This document shows positions 1 through 11,002 of a stretch of DNA of 64,000 nucleotides, piece by piece; position 1 is the stretch's first letter; each line of letters opens with the position of its first letter. Made by a program: the position numbers and the translations under genes. The notes beneath the pieces were generated by a model that saw only the letters and a list, made by a program, of their open reading frames with translations, did not search any database and was not told where the DNA came from. The stretch comes from Rhodamnia argentea. Taxonomy: Eukaryota; Streptophyta; Magnoliopsida; Myrtales; Myrtaceae. Location: contig NC_063152.1 in assembly GCF_020921035.1 (NCBI RefSeq), positions 32,346,494-32,410,493 of the forward strand, in the 5' to 3' direction.

Positions 1-35
1 ACACCCCCTTAATGCACAACAACAATTCTCGGTAT

Positions 36-535
36 TTCTCTAACACAACTTATAAGTGCATCCTAACAATCTCTAAAAGCGTTAGGTTTACTCTCCTTTA
101 AATCAAGTATTCCTCTGCATCAACTTATCTCATCTTGGATCTCTTTGTCACACAACGCCTACATGCCAGGAAACCGCATTGGTTACTAGATAGCCATCGG
201 CTTTATTACCTTTTGTGAGGAGCATGCAGCATAAATTCGATACTTTTGTTTGGGGAGAATGTCAAGAGGGAGCTCAAGTTCGATCCCGTCAATATATCCA
301 ATTGGACTCATCTTCGCTCAAAAACTTAAATCAATGTATTGTGCATCAATTTAGATATATTAACTACTCCACACCTTATCAATTCTTCAATATAAGACTT
401 ATCTAACACAACTCACACAAGCATCCTAACAATCTCTCCCTCACATGCGAGTTTTAGTATTAGGTTTGTTCCCCCTTAATTCAAGCATCCTTCTACATCA
501 ACTTATTTCAACTTGAATCTCTTTCTCGGATAAAA
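36..535. repeat. Imperfect direct repeat, two copies about 360 bp apart
   Basis: A block near 36-155 recurs near 398-535. Both contain, in the same order, a TCTAACACAACT start, CATCCTAACAATCTCT, a TTAGGTTT motif, TCAAG.ATTC/CATCC and CATCAACTTAT followed by ATCTCTTT. The copies differ by many substitutions and small indels. No credible coding sequence lies between them. They may be parts of an unrecognised retroelement. Confidence 0.6.
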
Positions 536-834
536 CCACGTAAATCTCTAGTGTCCTTTATAGTTTCTCATTTATTTCTCTAGTGATTTCGCATTGAGTT
601 ATTTGCAACATCCTCTTATGTTTTCGTGTTAATATTGCAACACATCCTCCCGGACTTGGCCATCTCCATAGCCTAAGCCAACACAATCTCCATTTCTAAT
701 CCACTGTACCATCGTGGGCACCACGTCTAGCGATAAGCTATTGAGGTCGTTGCCGGTAACCATGGATGAGCCAAGAATCAAACTCAAAACTGTTGAGTAA
801 CATACCAGATTTGGCTATTGAGTAACGGTCAACA
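536..834. other. Intergenic, nothing recognised
   Basis: No reading frame of useful length and no RNA gene was seen here. Confidence 0.5.
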
Positions 835-1195
835 ATCGCATCTAGGCCGACCTTCGCGTCTACTCTCTTCATTGTCCTAGCGACCGACCAAAAGTTTTAG
901 AGATGCAGAGCGATGGGCTCACCGCCAAGACTCTAGATCTAGAGCCTTAGTCATGAGTGAAAATCGACCTCCGGTCCACCCTCTCCGTCATCACGGCAGG
1001 TGAGTGGCAAATATGGAGACGCAGAGTAGCAAACTCGAGGCTAAGACTCTAGATCTGGAGCCATGGCTTGGCCATGAGCGACGTTTACCCTCTCCGTCGT
1101 CCTAGTGGCAAAGAGTGGCAGATTTGGACACACAGAGCATTGGGATTGTGGTCAATACTTTAGATTTGGAGCTATAGCCATGAACAACGATAGTT
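835..1195. repeat. Degenerate tandem repeat, about three units of ~120 bp
   Basis: Each unit carries a CTCT-C-TC-T-CTAG motif, then GAGTGGCA/ATATGGAGA-type sequence, then AGACTCTAGATCTGGAGCC, then GCCATGAG. The units begin roughly at 850, 970 and 1085 and are interrupted by small indels. A related motif (GTGGCCAAGGCTCCAGATGTGG-like) reappears near 2430. No protein is encoded consistently across units. Confidence 0.5.
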
Positions 1196-1199
1196 CCAA

Positions 1200-2345
1200 A
1201 TTGTTGAGAAAACCTACATATGAATTTTGATTCTAATAAAATTATCCATCTTAAGAAAGAATTTGGTTAATATTCTCATACACATTATTTTATGTATAAC
1301 ATGTGAATGAAAAATTTTATATTGTTCCAAACCTAATGTTCGGACTCAAGACGAAGTTGTAACATATTTGCTTCTAAATGAGTTGAATCTTATTATTCGG
1401 ACGGAGTAGGATCGCTTACGGAAATTCAATCTTTTTGATTGGATAAGACTTATGTGAAATATCAGTAATGACTTTATTCAAGCTTATAATCACTGTTTTA
1501 ATCTGATCAGATTCAAAGAGATTCTTCTACTTCTGAAGGCTGCTTCTAAATTATGTTCGGATTCTGTAATACTTTCGCCCAGATTCTCAAGACCTACATT
1601 TTTTGCAAGTGTCCGGTTTGGCTGTGTTATTTATGGAAGTCTGGAATCTTTGATTGGTAGGATTATTTTTCAAACAAATTGATAAAATATCCAATCGAGG
1701 ATATTACCTTCCAGGGGACAAGAAAGCTTCCATATTTGAATAAACTATACTTATGGAAATTGAGGATTTTAATTGTATGGGCGACTGAATTTAAAGTGTT
1801 CAGACTCTACTCCAACAGCTACCAAATCTTTTTAGATACCGTCTCTTCTAATCAAGATTGATGGTGTCCAATCAACGATTGAAGAGCGATTCTTTGAAGA
1901 CTTGCCCAATGGCTAGTTTGAAGGTGAAGGAGTATAAAAGAGATATCCATGGTAATCGCTTTGAGAGAGATCAAAACTTAGAATTCAAAAGTGCTTGAGT
2001 TTTTCAGATTCGTATACTTGTTATCAAGAGCAATACACTTTATTTTTAGAGGTTATGTAAGAGTGAAAAGTGTGATATCACTTGTAAACTTTGATTCATT
2101 TAGTAGAATCCAGTCAATCGATCGTAAGCGTGGGAGAGTAGACGTACGCTTATCTAAGGCGAACCACTATAAAATTTATGTGCAATTCTCTCTTACTATA
2201 AACTCTTTTTTCTGTCTTTAGACCATTGCATGTCTTATTCTGAATTTGTCACTAAATCTATTCAGATCCTATTTAACTTGTTTAAATTCCGCATTTAGTT
2301 TCAAAACTGTTCAAAATCACCTATTCACCCTCTTCTAGGTGATAT
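1200..2345 (+). mobile_element. Probable Copia (SIRE/Maximus-like) LTR remnant
   Basis: The stretch ends in a motif, CACCTATTCACCCTCTTCTAGGTGATATTGCTAG (about 2320-2352), that I associate with the edge of SIRE/Maximus-type Copia LTRs. Further upstream is a leader-like stretch with TGATATCACTTGTAAAC near 2075 and GGGAGAGTAGACGTACG near 2131. There are no gag or pol coding remnants, so it is a solo or fragmentary LTR. The boundaries are approximate and the class assignment rests on recollection of the family. Confidence 0.35.
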
Positions 2346-2990
2346 TGCTAGACACAACACAAATCTAGAAGTTCGACGACCTTCACATATGGCCCTCCAT
2401 TGTTGCACGTGAATAAACCGTCGCCTCTCGTGGCCAAGGCTCCAGATGTGGCATACACACTTTGAGTCCATGGTTTCTTTGTTGAGGTAGAATGAGAGAG
2501 ATCAATTTCGGCCATGGCTTCTATTGACCAAATCCAGTCCCTCACCTCCAGATCTAGAAGTGAGGCATCGAACAAAGGAGACGGCTAAGCTGGAGAGATG
2601 CGGTGCCGGCAACTCCGACTCCGCCGGTAGCTATGGCCAAAGGAGGCGCAAAGGTTGAGCTCGTGGCTATAGATGGAAGAGGAGAAAAAGAGAGATCCAA
2701 GTGGATTGGAGGACTTTTAATTTATTTTTCTAATTCCACGTGTCACTTTGTAATTGGTTAAGAGTAAATAAGCAGATGACACGTCAGCTGTTGACGTGAG
2801 ACATGTGTTGATCAGTAGATGGAGTAGGCAAGCTTAAATGGAGAACCGGTCAAGGATATTCGACTATTTGACAATATTGAAGTGGCTAAACAGACCCTAA
2901 GTCATCCTCTACCACGTCATAAGTAGCTTGATTACATTGAAGCGAGATGAAGATATCAGGATGTACACTGCCATGGGGAGATTAATTACC
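2346..2990. other. Intergenic, no gene seen
   Basis: Short frames only. A stretch near 2395-2600 shares a few motifs with the degenerate repeat at 835-1195, suggesting remnants of the same element. Confidence 0.4.
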
Positions 2991-2995
2991 ATGCC

Positions 2996-3150
2996 CCTTT
3001 TTTTTTTGTCCCGCTCATCTTTTCTATGTACATGTGTGTGAACGTGCATGGTGCTCACGAGAATCGAACCCTGGACCTAGTACTCTCCAACCCCACCCAT
3101 CAATCCATTTACCAGCAGGGTCGCATGCCTGTTGATAATCACCTATCCTT
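2996..3150 (-). mobile_element. Possible tRNA-derived SINE
   Basis: Read on the minus strand, a pol III B-box-like GGGTTCGATTCTCG lies at about 3058-3072. An A-box-like TGGTAAATGG lies about 40 bp upstream of it (near 3104-3117). A poly(A) run, seen as poly(T) at 2998-3008, ends the unit. A short CATGCC occurs just outside both ends and could be a target duplication. It does not fold as a functional tRNA by eye. Confidence 0.35.
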
Positions 3151-3175
3151 TAACCAGCTAAAAACCTAGTCTTGC

Positions 3176-3769
3176 AATAGAGGAGAACTTTGTTTTGCGT
3201 AACGTTCAGTTGGTGCATGAATTATAATTTAGTCGGTGAAATGGAAGAACCCGAACCTTCGTCATGTTTGGGTTAAGACGAAGGTTAACCACTATATTAG
3301 CCAATTAAATACTGCAAATTTAAAATAACAACGGCCACGCGGACATGGCCAGTATTTGGCGGACCTCAACTAAGCGTTGTTTAACCCTAGATCAACGAAG
3401 AATGTCTTTTAATAATCGATGAAAATACGTCGCTAACTGTTCCATTTGCTACAGTGACGAAACCTTTGGAGAGTTCAAACATCCTGCGGGTTTGAAAAGT
3501 CAATAAACTCAAGCTCTCCCCACCTGCTTTTCTGTCTTAGCGTTGTGGTTGACACCGCACGACCGTCGAAGCTTCTAATGTCCGACAATTTATCCATTCC
3601 ATTTCATATTGGAGAAAATGGAAAAATCCACTTATAAACTGGCGTTCGTCTAGAAAGTTTGAATTTTCAACATTGGATTGCTTTTGGCGTGTGGAGTCGA
3701 ATAACGCGTTCTAGGAACGAGCCTCTGGTCATAACTCATAACGAGCCGCCTTGGGCACGCACCAAAATC
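3176..3769. other. Upstream region of the first LEA_2 gene
   Basis: AT-rich DNA between the possible SINE and the TATA box of the gene that follows. No gene or well-defined repeat was recognised. Confidence 0.5.
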
Positions 3770-3777
3770 TATATAAA
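3770..3777 (+). promoter_or_regulatory. TATA box of LEA_2 gene 1
   Basis: TATATAAA lies 136 bp upstream of the ATG at 3913. That leaves room for transcription to start near 3800 and a leader of about 110 nt containing no ATG. Confidence 0.7.
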
Positions 3778-3912
3778 CGCCCACCCTCCTCCATACAGTC
3801 CTCACAACTTCTCCAAATCTCCAAATTTGTTGACAAAACAGCCAATCTGAGATCACACATCTAGGAAGAAACAGAAAACTCCCGTCTGTTCAGAAGAGAG
3901 ACGAAACCGGCA

Positions 3913-4503
3913 ATGTCAAAGGACAACGAGTCGCTGCACTACATGGACGAGGAGGCGAGGCGCAAGAAGAAGATGAAGTGGACGATCGGCATCATCGCCT
4001 TCGTCATCTTCCAGGTAGTCCAAGCCCTCTTCTTCGTCCTTGTCATCATGAAGTTCAAGTCCCCCAAGTTCAGGGTTGCCGAGTTTGAGGTCCAGACCTT
4101 GACCGTTGGGACTCAGGCCTCGCCCTCATTCGACATGAGCTTCGTCGCCCCGATCCGGATCAAGAACACCAACTGGGGTCCCTTCAAGTACGGTGCTTCT
4201 ACCGTCAACTTCACCTACGGAGGTGTCCAAGTGGGACAAGCGATCATTCCCAAGAACAAGGCCAACTTCAAGTCCACCAAGAAGATCGATGTGCCTGTGA
4301 CCTTGAGCTCCAGTGCTTTGCCCAGCAGTTCGAATCTCGGGAGCGAATTGAGCTCGGGGATCATAACCTTGAACAGCCAAGGCGAGATCAAAGGGAAGAT
4401 AACAGTGATGTTCATGTTCAAGAAGACGAAGACATCCCAGATGAATTGCACCATGGCTATCAATACAACGACAAAGGCGGTCCAGTCCTTGTCGTGTAAA
4501 TGA
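3913..4503 (+). CDS. LEA_2-domain (NDR1/HIN1-like) membrane protein 1
   Basis: Single-exon gene, 196 aa. The N-terminus is short, charged and cytosolic (a run of R and K at residues 16-22). One membrane segment follows at about 23-46 (WTIGIIAFVIFQ...). The rest is a beta-rich LEA_2 domain, about 75-180, with the family landmarks IRIKNTNWGPFKY, a VGQA-type turn, and NCTM near the C-terminus. NFT, NCT and NTT are potential N-glycosylation sites, which fits an outward-facing domain. Proteins of this kind sit in the plasma membrane or ER; NDR1/NHL members take part in defence and membrane-wall contact, but the exact role of this branch is unknown. The start follows a TATA box and an ATG-free leader. 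It is the first of three similar genes in the same direction and is clearly most like the second (11003-11614). Confidence 0.93.
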   Translation: MSKDNESLHYMDEEARRKKKMKWTIGIIAFVIFQVVQALFFVLVIMKFKSPKFRVAEFEVQTLTVGTQASPSFDMSFVAPIRIKNTNWGPFKYGASTVNFTYGGVQVGQAIIPKNKANFKSTKKIDVPVTLSSSALPSSSNLGSELSSGIITLNSQGEIKGKITVMFMFKKTKTSQMNCTMAINTTTKAVQSLSCK

Positions 4504-4974
4504 GAGATGCAAGTGTGTGATTTCTAAGTTAGGTGGCTTGTGTGTTTAGCGGTTGATTTCCGGTTGTTAGGTTTTATTTTTCTCTCTCTCTTTTTTTTTT
4601 TTTTTTTTGGTTATCCATGGATTATGTAGAATTCTGTAAACAATTATGGTTGGTTTTTCTGCCTTAATGCAATTTTACGTGACCCGATTGTACTTCCATA
4701 AATATTTTTGTGTGGAGGGATTTGGGATAAATACTTGTCTAGAGTACTGTGTTGTCTTAATTTTTTGATAACCATATAAATGCAAACTGAAGTTTGTAAG
4801 TTTAGCAGCCCGACGGTGGAGTTCGCATTCGACAGGCGGTGAGAGGTTTAATAATCAATCATAATTGTATAAATGAGAAATTGTGGAGAACAAAAAAAAG
4901 GGTGAGATCCAAAAACTCAATAAAAAAAAAATTGTGTTTAGTCATGATAATATACAGTCTTGTGAATTTGTCTA
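4504..4974. other. 3' region of LEA_2 gene 1 and AT-rich spacer
   Basis: A CT-rich stretch with a long T run (about 4580-4610) follows the stop codon. No other gene was seen. Confidence 0.5.
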
Positions 4975-5710
4975 ATCTAGACATTTGGTTCAACTTTGGA
5001 AATAGGCTTTTGAGGAATGCAAATACTTTTAGCCTAAAAAGCTTTGAGAAAATGCAAATAACGTTTGGTAAAAAACGCTTTGAAAAAAAAATTTGGGCTA
5101 ATTAGTGTTTGCCAAAATAAATTTGCAAAGGGACTTTTCTACCATAATTATTTTTAAATAAACAATAATTTTTAAAAAAATCCAAATCCTAGGGTTATGG
5201 CTGCTGGAGATCCGGATCTAGAGTCAGCAACCGTGGGGCCAAGGTCGCCAGGGGTCAAGCGAACCTTGACGAGGGCTGTCCGGGGTCGTGCGACCACCGG
5301 CGATCGTCGCCCGAGCCATGCTAGCCTCGGCATGCTGGGGGTCGCGCAACCCTCGTTTAGGTTCGCGCTGTCCATGCTACCCTAGGTAACGGTTGCCAAC
5401 ACCGAATGTGGCCAGTCAGCGGATGTAGCCCTAGGGTTTGATTTCCTTTGTCAATTTTTAATAAAAAATAATATAACAAAAAAAGATGAGGGGCAAAATC
5501 AAAATTTAAAAGAATAAGTTATGGTAGTTTTGGAAGAAAAAACCTAGCCTAGCATTTGGCCAAATGCTGAAAGCTCAATAGTACCCTACCAGCATTGAGC
5601 TTTTAGCTTTCTCAATGCTAGCTTTCATCCCAATGCCCCTTGAAAATGGCTATCAAATGCCCATATTTTCTCCAATGGGTTTTGGGAAAACCGAGCCAAA
5701 CCCACCCTAA
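4975..5710. repeat. MITE-like repeat, GCAAAT/CTTTGAG family, copy 1
   Basis: AT-rich arms containing TTTGAGAAAATGCAAAT-type motifs flank a GC-rich centre (5195-5400). The outer ends carry TTTGGTTCAAC on the left and GAGCCAAACCC on the right, in inverted orientation. A second copy lies at 6060-6878. Apparent frames in the centre (for example 5197-5385) are incidental. Confidence 0.55.
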
Positions 5711-5849
5711 TTGCGTTGACCGTGTTAAATTATATTTCGAGTTTAAACTCGTGCAAAATTTGAGCTAAATCCTTAATATAAGAACGATTAACCGAGAAAT
5801 GATTGTTGTACAGATGCGAGGAAAGGAATCTCACATTTTTCCTATTTTG

Positions 5850-6065
5850 ATTAAGGGTGCGTTTGTTTCACAAAATTTGAATGATGTGAAAAATATTTTC
5901 TTAAATATGATCGATTGTATCACTTATATAAATGAATGAATGCAAATTATTTGCATCGTCCATGAAAATGATCGGATATAAATTGTTGTTGATAATGAAA
6001 ATGTTCTTCATTGACTAATTATATCAAGCGATATATTTGAATAGTTTCAGAAAAAATTTAAATAA
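5850..6065. repeat. MITE-like repeat, GTTTGTTTCACGAAA family
   Basis: Begins GCGTTTGTTTCACAAAAT and contains AAATTGTTGTTGATAATGAAAAT and ATTATATCAAGCGATA motifs. The same order of motifs is found near 8212-8350, 8925-9085, 51535-51690, 56640-57135, 57500-57610 and 58310-58830. Confidence 0.5.
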
Positions 6066-6878
6066 TTTATTTTTTGAGAAAAAAAGTTGAGCCAAATGTC
6101 TTTGAGAAAATGCAAATGCCTTTGAACTAAAAGGGATTTTCGAAATGTAAATAGTATTTGGTAAAGTGTATTTTCAAAACACATTGGAAAGCAACTTTGA
6201 TGTAAATGTCGTTTGGTAAAAAAATCCTTTGTAAATAATTCAATTTTTACATTATTTTTTAGTCTTTACAATAAAAATTATTTTTAATTGTTAATTATTT
6301 TATTTTAAAATTTTTTCTTAATTTTTTTCTCTCTTTTTTTCCTTCTTCCTTCGTTAATTTCTTCTCGGCCTATCGTCGACCACGGAGGAGAACGGCGGCC
6401 GGCCACAAGCCAAGCTCAACCTCCCCCCGACCATGCCGGATGCCCGCGAGCCGACTCAAGGCCGAGCCCGGCCGAGCCAAATCCGGTGAGGCTCGGCCTC
6501 CTTTAAGGCCGGCCTCGCCCGCTTTCGACCGAGGGTCACGTCGTCGAGCGTCTAGCTCGCCGGCCCATGTGTCATGGTCCATCGCCGGGCAGCCATTGTG
6601 GAAGAAGGAGAAAAGTAAAAAAGAAAAGAACAAGGAAAAATAAAATAAAGAAGAAAATAAAAAGATTACAAAAATAAAAAATTGTAGTTGCACTTCGAAA
6701 ATACAACTTTCCAAAGCACCTTCAGAGCTACTTTAGGCTAAAGTCCTTTAGGGGCCGTTGAGAATGCAATTGCATTTCTCCAAAGTTGAGCACAAAACGA
6801 ACCAAGAGCTATTTGCATTTGACCAAAGAACTTTAAAACCTCAAAATCCCTTTCAAATGCTGAACCAAACATGCCCTA
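6066..6878. repeat. MITE-like repeat, GCAAAT/CTTTGAG family, copy 2
   Basis: The same arm motifs as 4975-5710 (GTTGAGCCAAATG..TTTGAGAAAATGCAAATGCC on the left, CAAATGCTGAACCAAACATG on the right) enclose a GC-rich centre at 6365-6600. The two copies lie almost in tandem, separated by a repeat of another family. Confidence 0.55.
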
Positions 6879-7415
6879 CTACAAAAGTAGGGGGTCATAT
6901 GTAATTGTCAGGTCATAATTGCCGCACCGCCGACTCATAAATTCGAAGTCTTTTTTGAGCCACTCGTAAAGGAAGCTCCGAAACGGTGATTTGTGCAAAA
7001 AGATTATACACCCAATCGAGGCTTTTTCTTTGTGACGACGCTAGTGTTTCAAGTTGCAAGGTTAAACACCGTGAATTTAAGTGTAATTTAGGCATTGAAA
7101 ACACCCAAGCGTATAAACAATTACAACTGTATTTGATCTTGGCTGAGGACGTCACATGCTAGGTCGCCCAGGCCAAATCCGGCGTCATTGTCCTTGGGCG
7201 ACCCACTTATTTTGTGTTGCCCAAGGCCAGTGACACCATTCCTGGTGGTCCTGAGGTCCCGAATGGCATGGCTGGAGAGGATAGAGAAGGACAAAAACGA
7301 GTGCATGTCGAGGACTGACGGGCGGTGATGGGCAACGGCTCAAGGACACGACCGCGAGGTAAGATGACAACCGGTGACGGCACTAGATGCGAGGCAATGT
7401 CGCCCACAGTACGCG
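6879..7415. other. Intergenic, no gene recognised
   Basis: Moderately GC-rich around 7140-7420, with several short overlapping frames on the minus strand that match no family I know. Probably repeat-derived. Confidence 0.4.
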
Positions 7416-7423
7416 GTTAAGCG

Positions 7424-8019
7424 TAGGGATGTGCAAAGGAGCCAAGAACCACTCGGATCGCACGGAACCGGACCGGACTTGCTTGGAACAGATGGGTACC
7501 GATTCGATTTCCGGTTCCAAGTGTGAAGCCGTCCACCCACACCAGTAATATATAATACATATTATTTAATTTATAATTTCTAGAAAATTTTAAAAAATTC
7601 TTAAATCCCGAATTTGAAACTCGTTCATTTCGTCTCAAGCTCCCACTCTTATCTTAGTCTCTATTCTCTCTCATCTCAGGCTCTCAGTCTCTCACTCTCA
7701 TCTCGATCTCTCCTTCTCTGTCTCTAGACCCACGGTCTCAACTCCCATCGACCACGGCCACAACTCTCAACTTTCATCCACTCGTGGCCACGCCTCTGAC
7801 CATTCATCGCCTCTCTCTTTTGATCTTGGTCACCTCCATTGCTTGGTGAGACCGGTCCATGGACCCACCCCGGAACTAGACCGGACCAGCGGTCCGGTTC
7901 TCGAGTGGATCAATGAAATCAACGGACGGTTTTCGGTTTCAATTTTTTCGAACCAGCCTTTAGTAGTCGGTTTTTGGTTCTAGGGTGGGAATCGCCTACT
8001 TGGATCATACTCACCCCTA
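7424..8019. mobile_element. Non-autonomous hAT element, 596 bp
   Basis: The left end reads TAGGGATGTGCAAAGG; the right end, read inward on the opposite strand, is TAGGGGTGAGTATGATCC. This is the TAGGG-type terminus common in plant hAT elements. The flanking 8-mers GTTAAGCG (7416-7423) and GTGGAGCG (8020-8027) agree at 6 of 8 positions, as expected for an aged 8-bp target duplication. Inside are GGTTCCG/CGGAACC-type subterminal repeats and no transposase. Confidence 0.7.
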
Positions 8020-8052
8020 GTGGAGCGGTGGTAGCCCTGCAGTGGTTTCCGA

Positions 8053-8076
8053 TGAGAGAGAGAGAGAGAGAGAGAT
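8053..8076. repeat. (GA)n microsatellite
   Basis: About 12 GA units just outside the hAT element. Confidence 0.9.
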
Positions 8077-8211
8077 ATTGGTAAAAAGTTGGGTTTTGAT
8101 GTGCTTTTTGTAAAATGATTGTGTGTGGTAGAGTGCGCAGATGAATGGTGAGAAACACCAAACAAACGGGAGACACCTGACGAGCACTAGCTAATTATTA
8201 TCCACTTTTTA

Positions 8212-8350
8212 GACTCCGTTTATTTCTCGAAAAATGAGTGATTTGAAAACTATTTTCCAAATAATAATTACATATATCGCTTGAAATGATTAGTCAATGA
8301 AAAATATTCTCATAACCTAAAATAATTTATGTCTAATCGAAAAGCAATTC
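8212..8350. repeat. MITE-like fragment, GTTTGTTTCACGAAA family
   Basis: CCGTTTATTTCTCGAAAAATGAGTG at the start and ATATCGCTTGAAATGATTAGTCAATGA inside match the family described at 5850-6065, in inverted motif order. Confidence 0.45.
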
Positions 8351-8924
8351 GATTAGAATAAACCGACTGAGTACCATCATTGGCATTAGGTGAAATGTTA
8401 ATTCTACCGTCATTTTCTTCTCTAATTTGTATATTACCTCTCGTTAAGCAGATTGATCCAAAGTCGGAACGCTTTCGTTTGTTCATCGAGTCAAAGGTCG
8501 GAAAAAATGAGGTTTAAAAATATCCAATAACCCTGTTCACGGAGAAGAAGAAGAAAGTTCCACCATTCCCATCACGCCAACACCTTCCTTTAAAAAATCA
8601 ATTTTTTCTTCCCCGGAAGAACCCTATCTTCCTCTCTGTCTCCAAAACGTGATTCGAAGTCGACTGCTCCGCAAGTCCGCTATGGCAGGCGGCCGACGGA
8701 AGTCTCGGAAAATATCCTAAAAAAGAGGCCAGCAGCCTTCCAGTTCAGGTTCGCTCTGACCAAAACCACCCATCAATATCGTAATCCGCCTAAAAATATT
8801 TCTCTTTGGTCAACATTCTTCCGGGCGTGGTTTGTAGGGGGATCATCTACATGGACCCGTAACGGACGAAACAAAGGTCTCTTGACATCCCTACCTCGAT
8901 AGCCAAAGTTACCCGTGTTCGTTT
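8351..8924. other. Intergenic, no gene recognised
   Basis: No frame above about 50 codons with any familiar motif. Nothing else stood out. Confidence 0.4.
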
Positions 8925-9085
8925 CGCAAAAATGAATAACCTGATAAGCGCTTTACTGAAGACAGTCACCCGTGTTGCTCGCGAAAGATAAATGAACGGA
9001 TAATGTTTTCGTGAGTTGTCGTCCTCATTGATTAATTATTCGGAGCGATATAAATCTTTTTCGCGAAACGAAGGCGTCGGAAATG
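8925..9085. repeat. MITE-like fragment, GTTTGTTTCACGAAA family
   Basis: GTTCGTTTCGCAAAAATGAATAA on the left and TTTTTCGCGAAACGAAGG on the right form inverted ends. The internal GATTAATTATTCGGAGCGATA resembles the other copies. Confidence 0.55.
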
Positions 9086-9894
9086 CGATTTGAAAACCTT
9101 TCGAGGGGGGACCGGTTCCAAGTCCTGTAACTTCGAAGATGAGACCTTTTTTCGTTTGGTGGAGTGTCTAAGTCAGAGCGGGGTGGTTGGGCCAAGGCCC
9201 TCTATAACAATGACCAATCAGGGCAATGTATTCTCTTTGCTTTGTTCCAAGTGCCTTTTTTTTTAAATAAAAAAAAAAATCGGTTGGAGCTTCGTGCCAA
9301 GTAGATATCGTGTGGAACAGAAACTTAGTCAATCATGTTTGGAGGCCAGGAGCATCGTATGCTGATAAAATTTTGGGGCTGATGGGCGGCCCAAAGTTCT
9401 CAAAGTTGTCGCGAAAGTGTGATCGCATATTAAAAATTTCAAATAATGCAATCATATTCTAAAACTCGTTAAGTTAATACCGTCGAATTCCTTCGTTAAC
9501 TCCATTTAATTTAATTAAAAGAAAAATATGCCGCACACCTCATTAGCAACTATTTGTCTCATTTTAGTTTGCACGATATTCGACCATCTTGAAATATCTT
9601 ATTAAACCATCGTTTATAGCTTTGTTCCTTTAATTCCGCGCGATACGTTGACATGTTTAATTACTCAATTTAGTTGAGCGGCGAACAATCTAATTCAATC
9701 GCATCGTGGAGAATCTATAACACGAGTATATTGTGCACACTGACCTAAATAAGACCTATTGAAAATAGTGAGTTTATGGAGCCTACATCCCAAGTAGGCC
9801 CTCTCGAACCTGAAGGTTCATATACACTTCAGTACATATATTAGATTCACCGAGTAAGGTCTCGTGGCAATCGCGACGGGTCTCTAGTCGGTAA
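9086..9894. other. Intergenic, no gene; partial MITE arm near 9395-9520
   Basis: The stretch 9395-9520 (TTCTCAAAGTTGTCGCGAAAGTGTGATCG...) resembles the left arm of the repeat at 34025-34670. The remainder holds nothing I can name. Confidence 0.35.
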
Positions 9895-10690
9895 GGGCGC
9901 GCATGGTAACACTTCTACTTCATATATCAACTTACGGAGTTAAAGTAGAAAAAAATATATTTCTGCTATAGAAGTTGATTTACGATCAGATAAATTCGTT
10001 TGGAAATGAACTAAAATTTCTACTTCTAAAACATTATTAACACAAAATATTCTACAAAAATTATTGTCAGAAGTAGAAAAATTTCTACTTCATTTTTAAT
10101 TTTTTTAAATTTCTTAAAATTACTTTTTATTATAAAAAAATTAGTTACTTTCTAACAATAAAAATTAATATTTATTTTTCACTCCGTCGGCAAGAGACGG
10201 CGACGGGTGGCGGCGGTGGTTAGCTGGGCAAGCGGCGGTGGCGGTCAGCGCGGGCGACAGATAGGGTGGCGGCAATCGACGGTGGGTGGTGGGGGCCAAG
10301 AACGGTTGGTAGCCGAGGGTAGCCGAGGGTGACAGTGGTCGCAGCAACGATGCTGCAGTGGTCAACGATAGGCGGCAACGGCCGGTGGTGGGCAGCGGTA
10401 GTCGACGAGGGGCGACGATGGAGGCGCAGTGGGGAGATATATGCGCTAAAAATGAAAAGAGATTGAAGTGAGAGATATATTGATGTTAAAAGATTTCTAT
10501 TTTTGAAAGAAAATTAACTTATTTTATCTTCTGAAATTGGCTAAAAAATAACTTTAAAAGTAAAAATTTACTTCGGTAGTAGAAATATAATATTAAGTAA
10601 TCAAATGAATTTCTACTTTAAAAGTTACATTAAATTTCTATTCTAAAAATATTTCTAAATTAAAATTTCATTTTCAAAAGTGTTTCCCGA
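9895..10690. repeat. MITE-like repeat, TTTCTACTT family
   Basis: The left end is CATGGTAACACTTCTACTTC and the right end AAAGTGTTTCCC, which are partly inverted copies. The AT-rich arms are full of TTCTACTT/AAGTAGAA motifs. The centre (10180-10440) is GC-rich with GGCGGCGGTGG-type runs. There is no target duplication that I can define, and no coding content. Confidence 0.55.
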
Positions 10691-10883
10691 TCTCTCGATC
10701 CGCTCTTCTTTGGCTGGGCCTCTCCACTATTGGTTTTAATTTCTGACCAAGCAGAAAAAATGAGCTCCAGAGGTCGCTGTCCATCCAGAAGTGATGGCTC
10801 CAATTGTAGTCCAAGCGTGGGACGACGGTCTCAGTGCTGAATTGGATTGTTCTCAGTCGGCTCATCTCATCAGCTGTTGCTCT

Positions 10884-10889
10884 TTGACC
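10884..10889 (+). promoter_or_regulatory. W-box-like TTGACC upstream of LEA_2 gene 2
   Basis: TTGACC lies about 24 bp upstream of the TATA-like box and 119 bp upstream of the ATG. W boxes are bound by WRKY factors and are common in defence-related promoters. A six-base match alone is weak evidence. Confidence 0.3.
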
Positions 10890-10907
10890 CCAATCCCCTC
10901 TTCTGTG

Positions 10908-10917
10908 CATAAAAAGG
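10908..10917 (+). promoter_or_regulatory. TATA-like box of LEA_2 gene 2
   Basis: CATAAAAAGG lies 95 bp upstream of the ATG at 11003, followed by a CT-rich leader with no ATG. Confidence 0.5.
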
Positions 10918-11002
10918 GGACAGACCTCAGCAGCCTCTCATCTCTCATCTCCTTCTCCTCATTCCATCCCAAATTCTCAGGCAAAAGCACCCCAGATCTT
11001 CA

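Noticed and set aside
3058..3117. A real tRNA gene
   Set aside because: There are A- and B-box-like motifs on the minus strand, but no cloverleaf or acceptor stem could be drawn.
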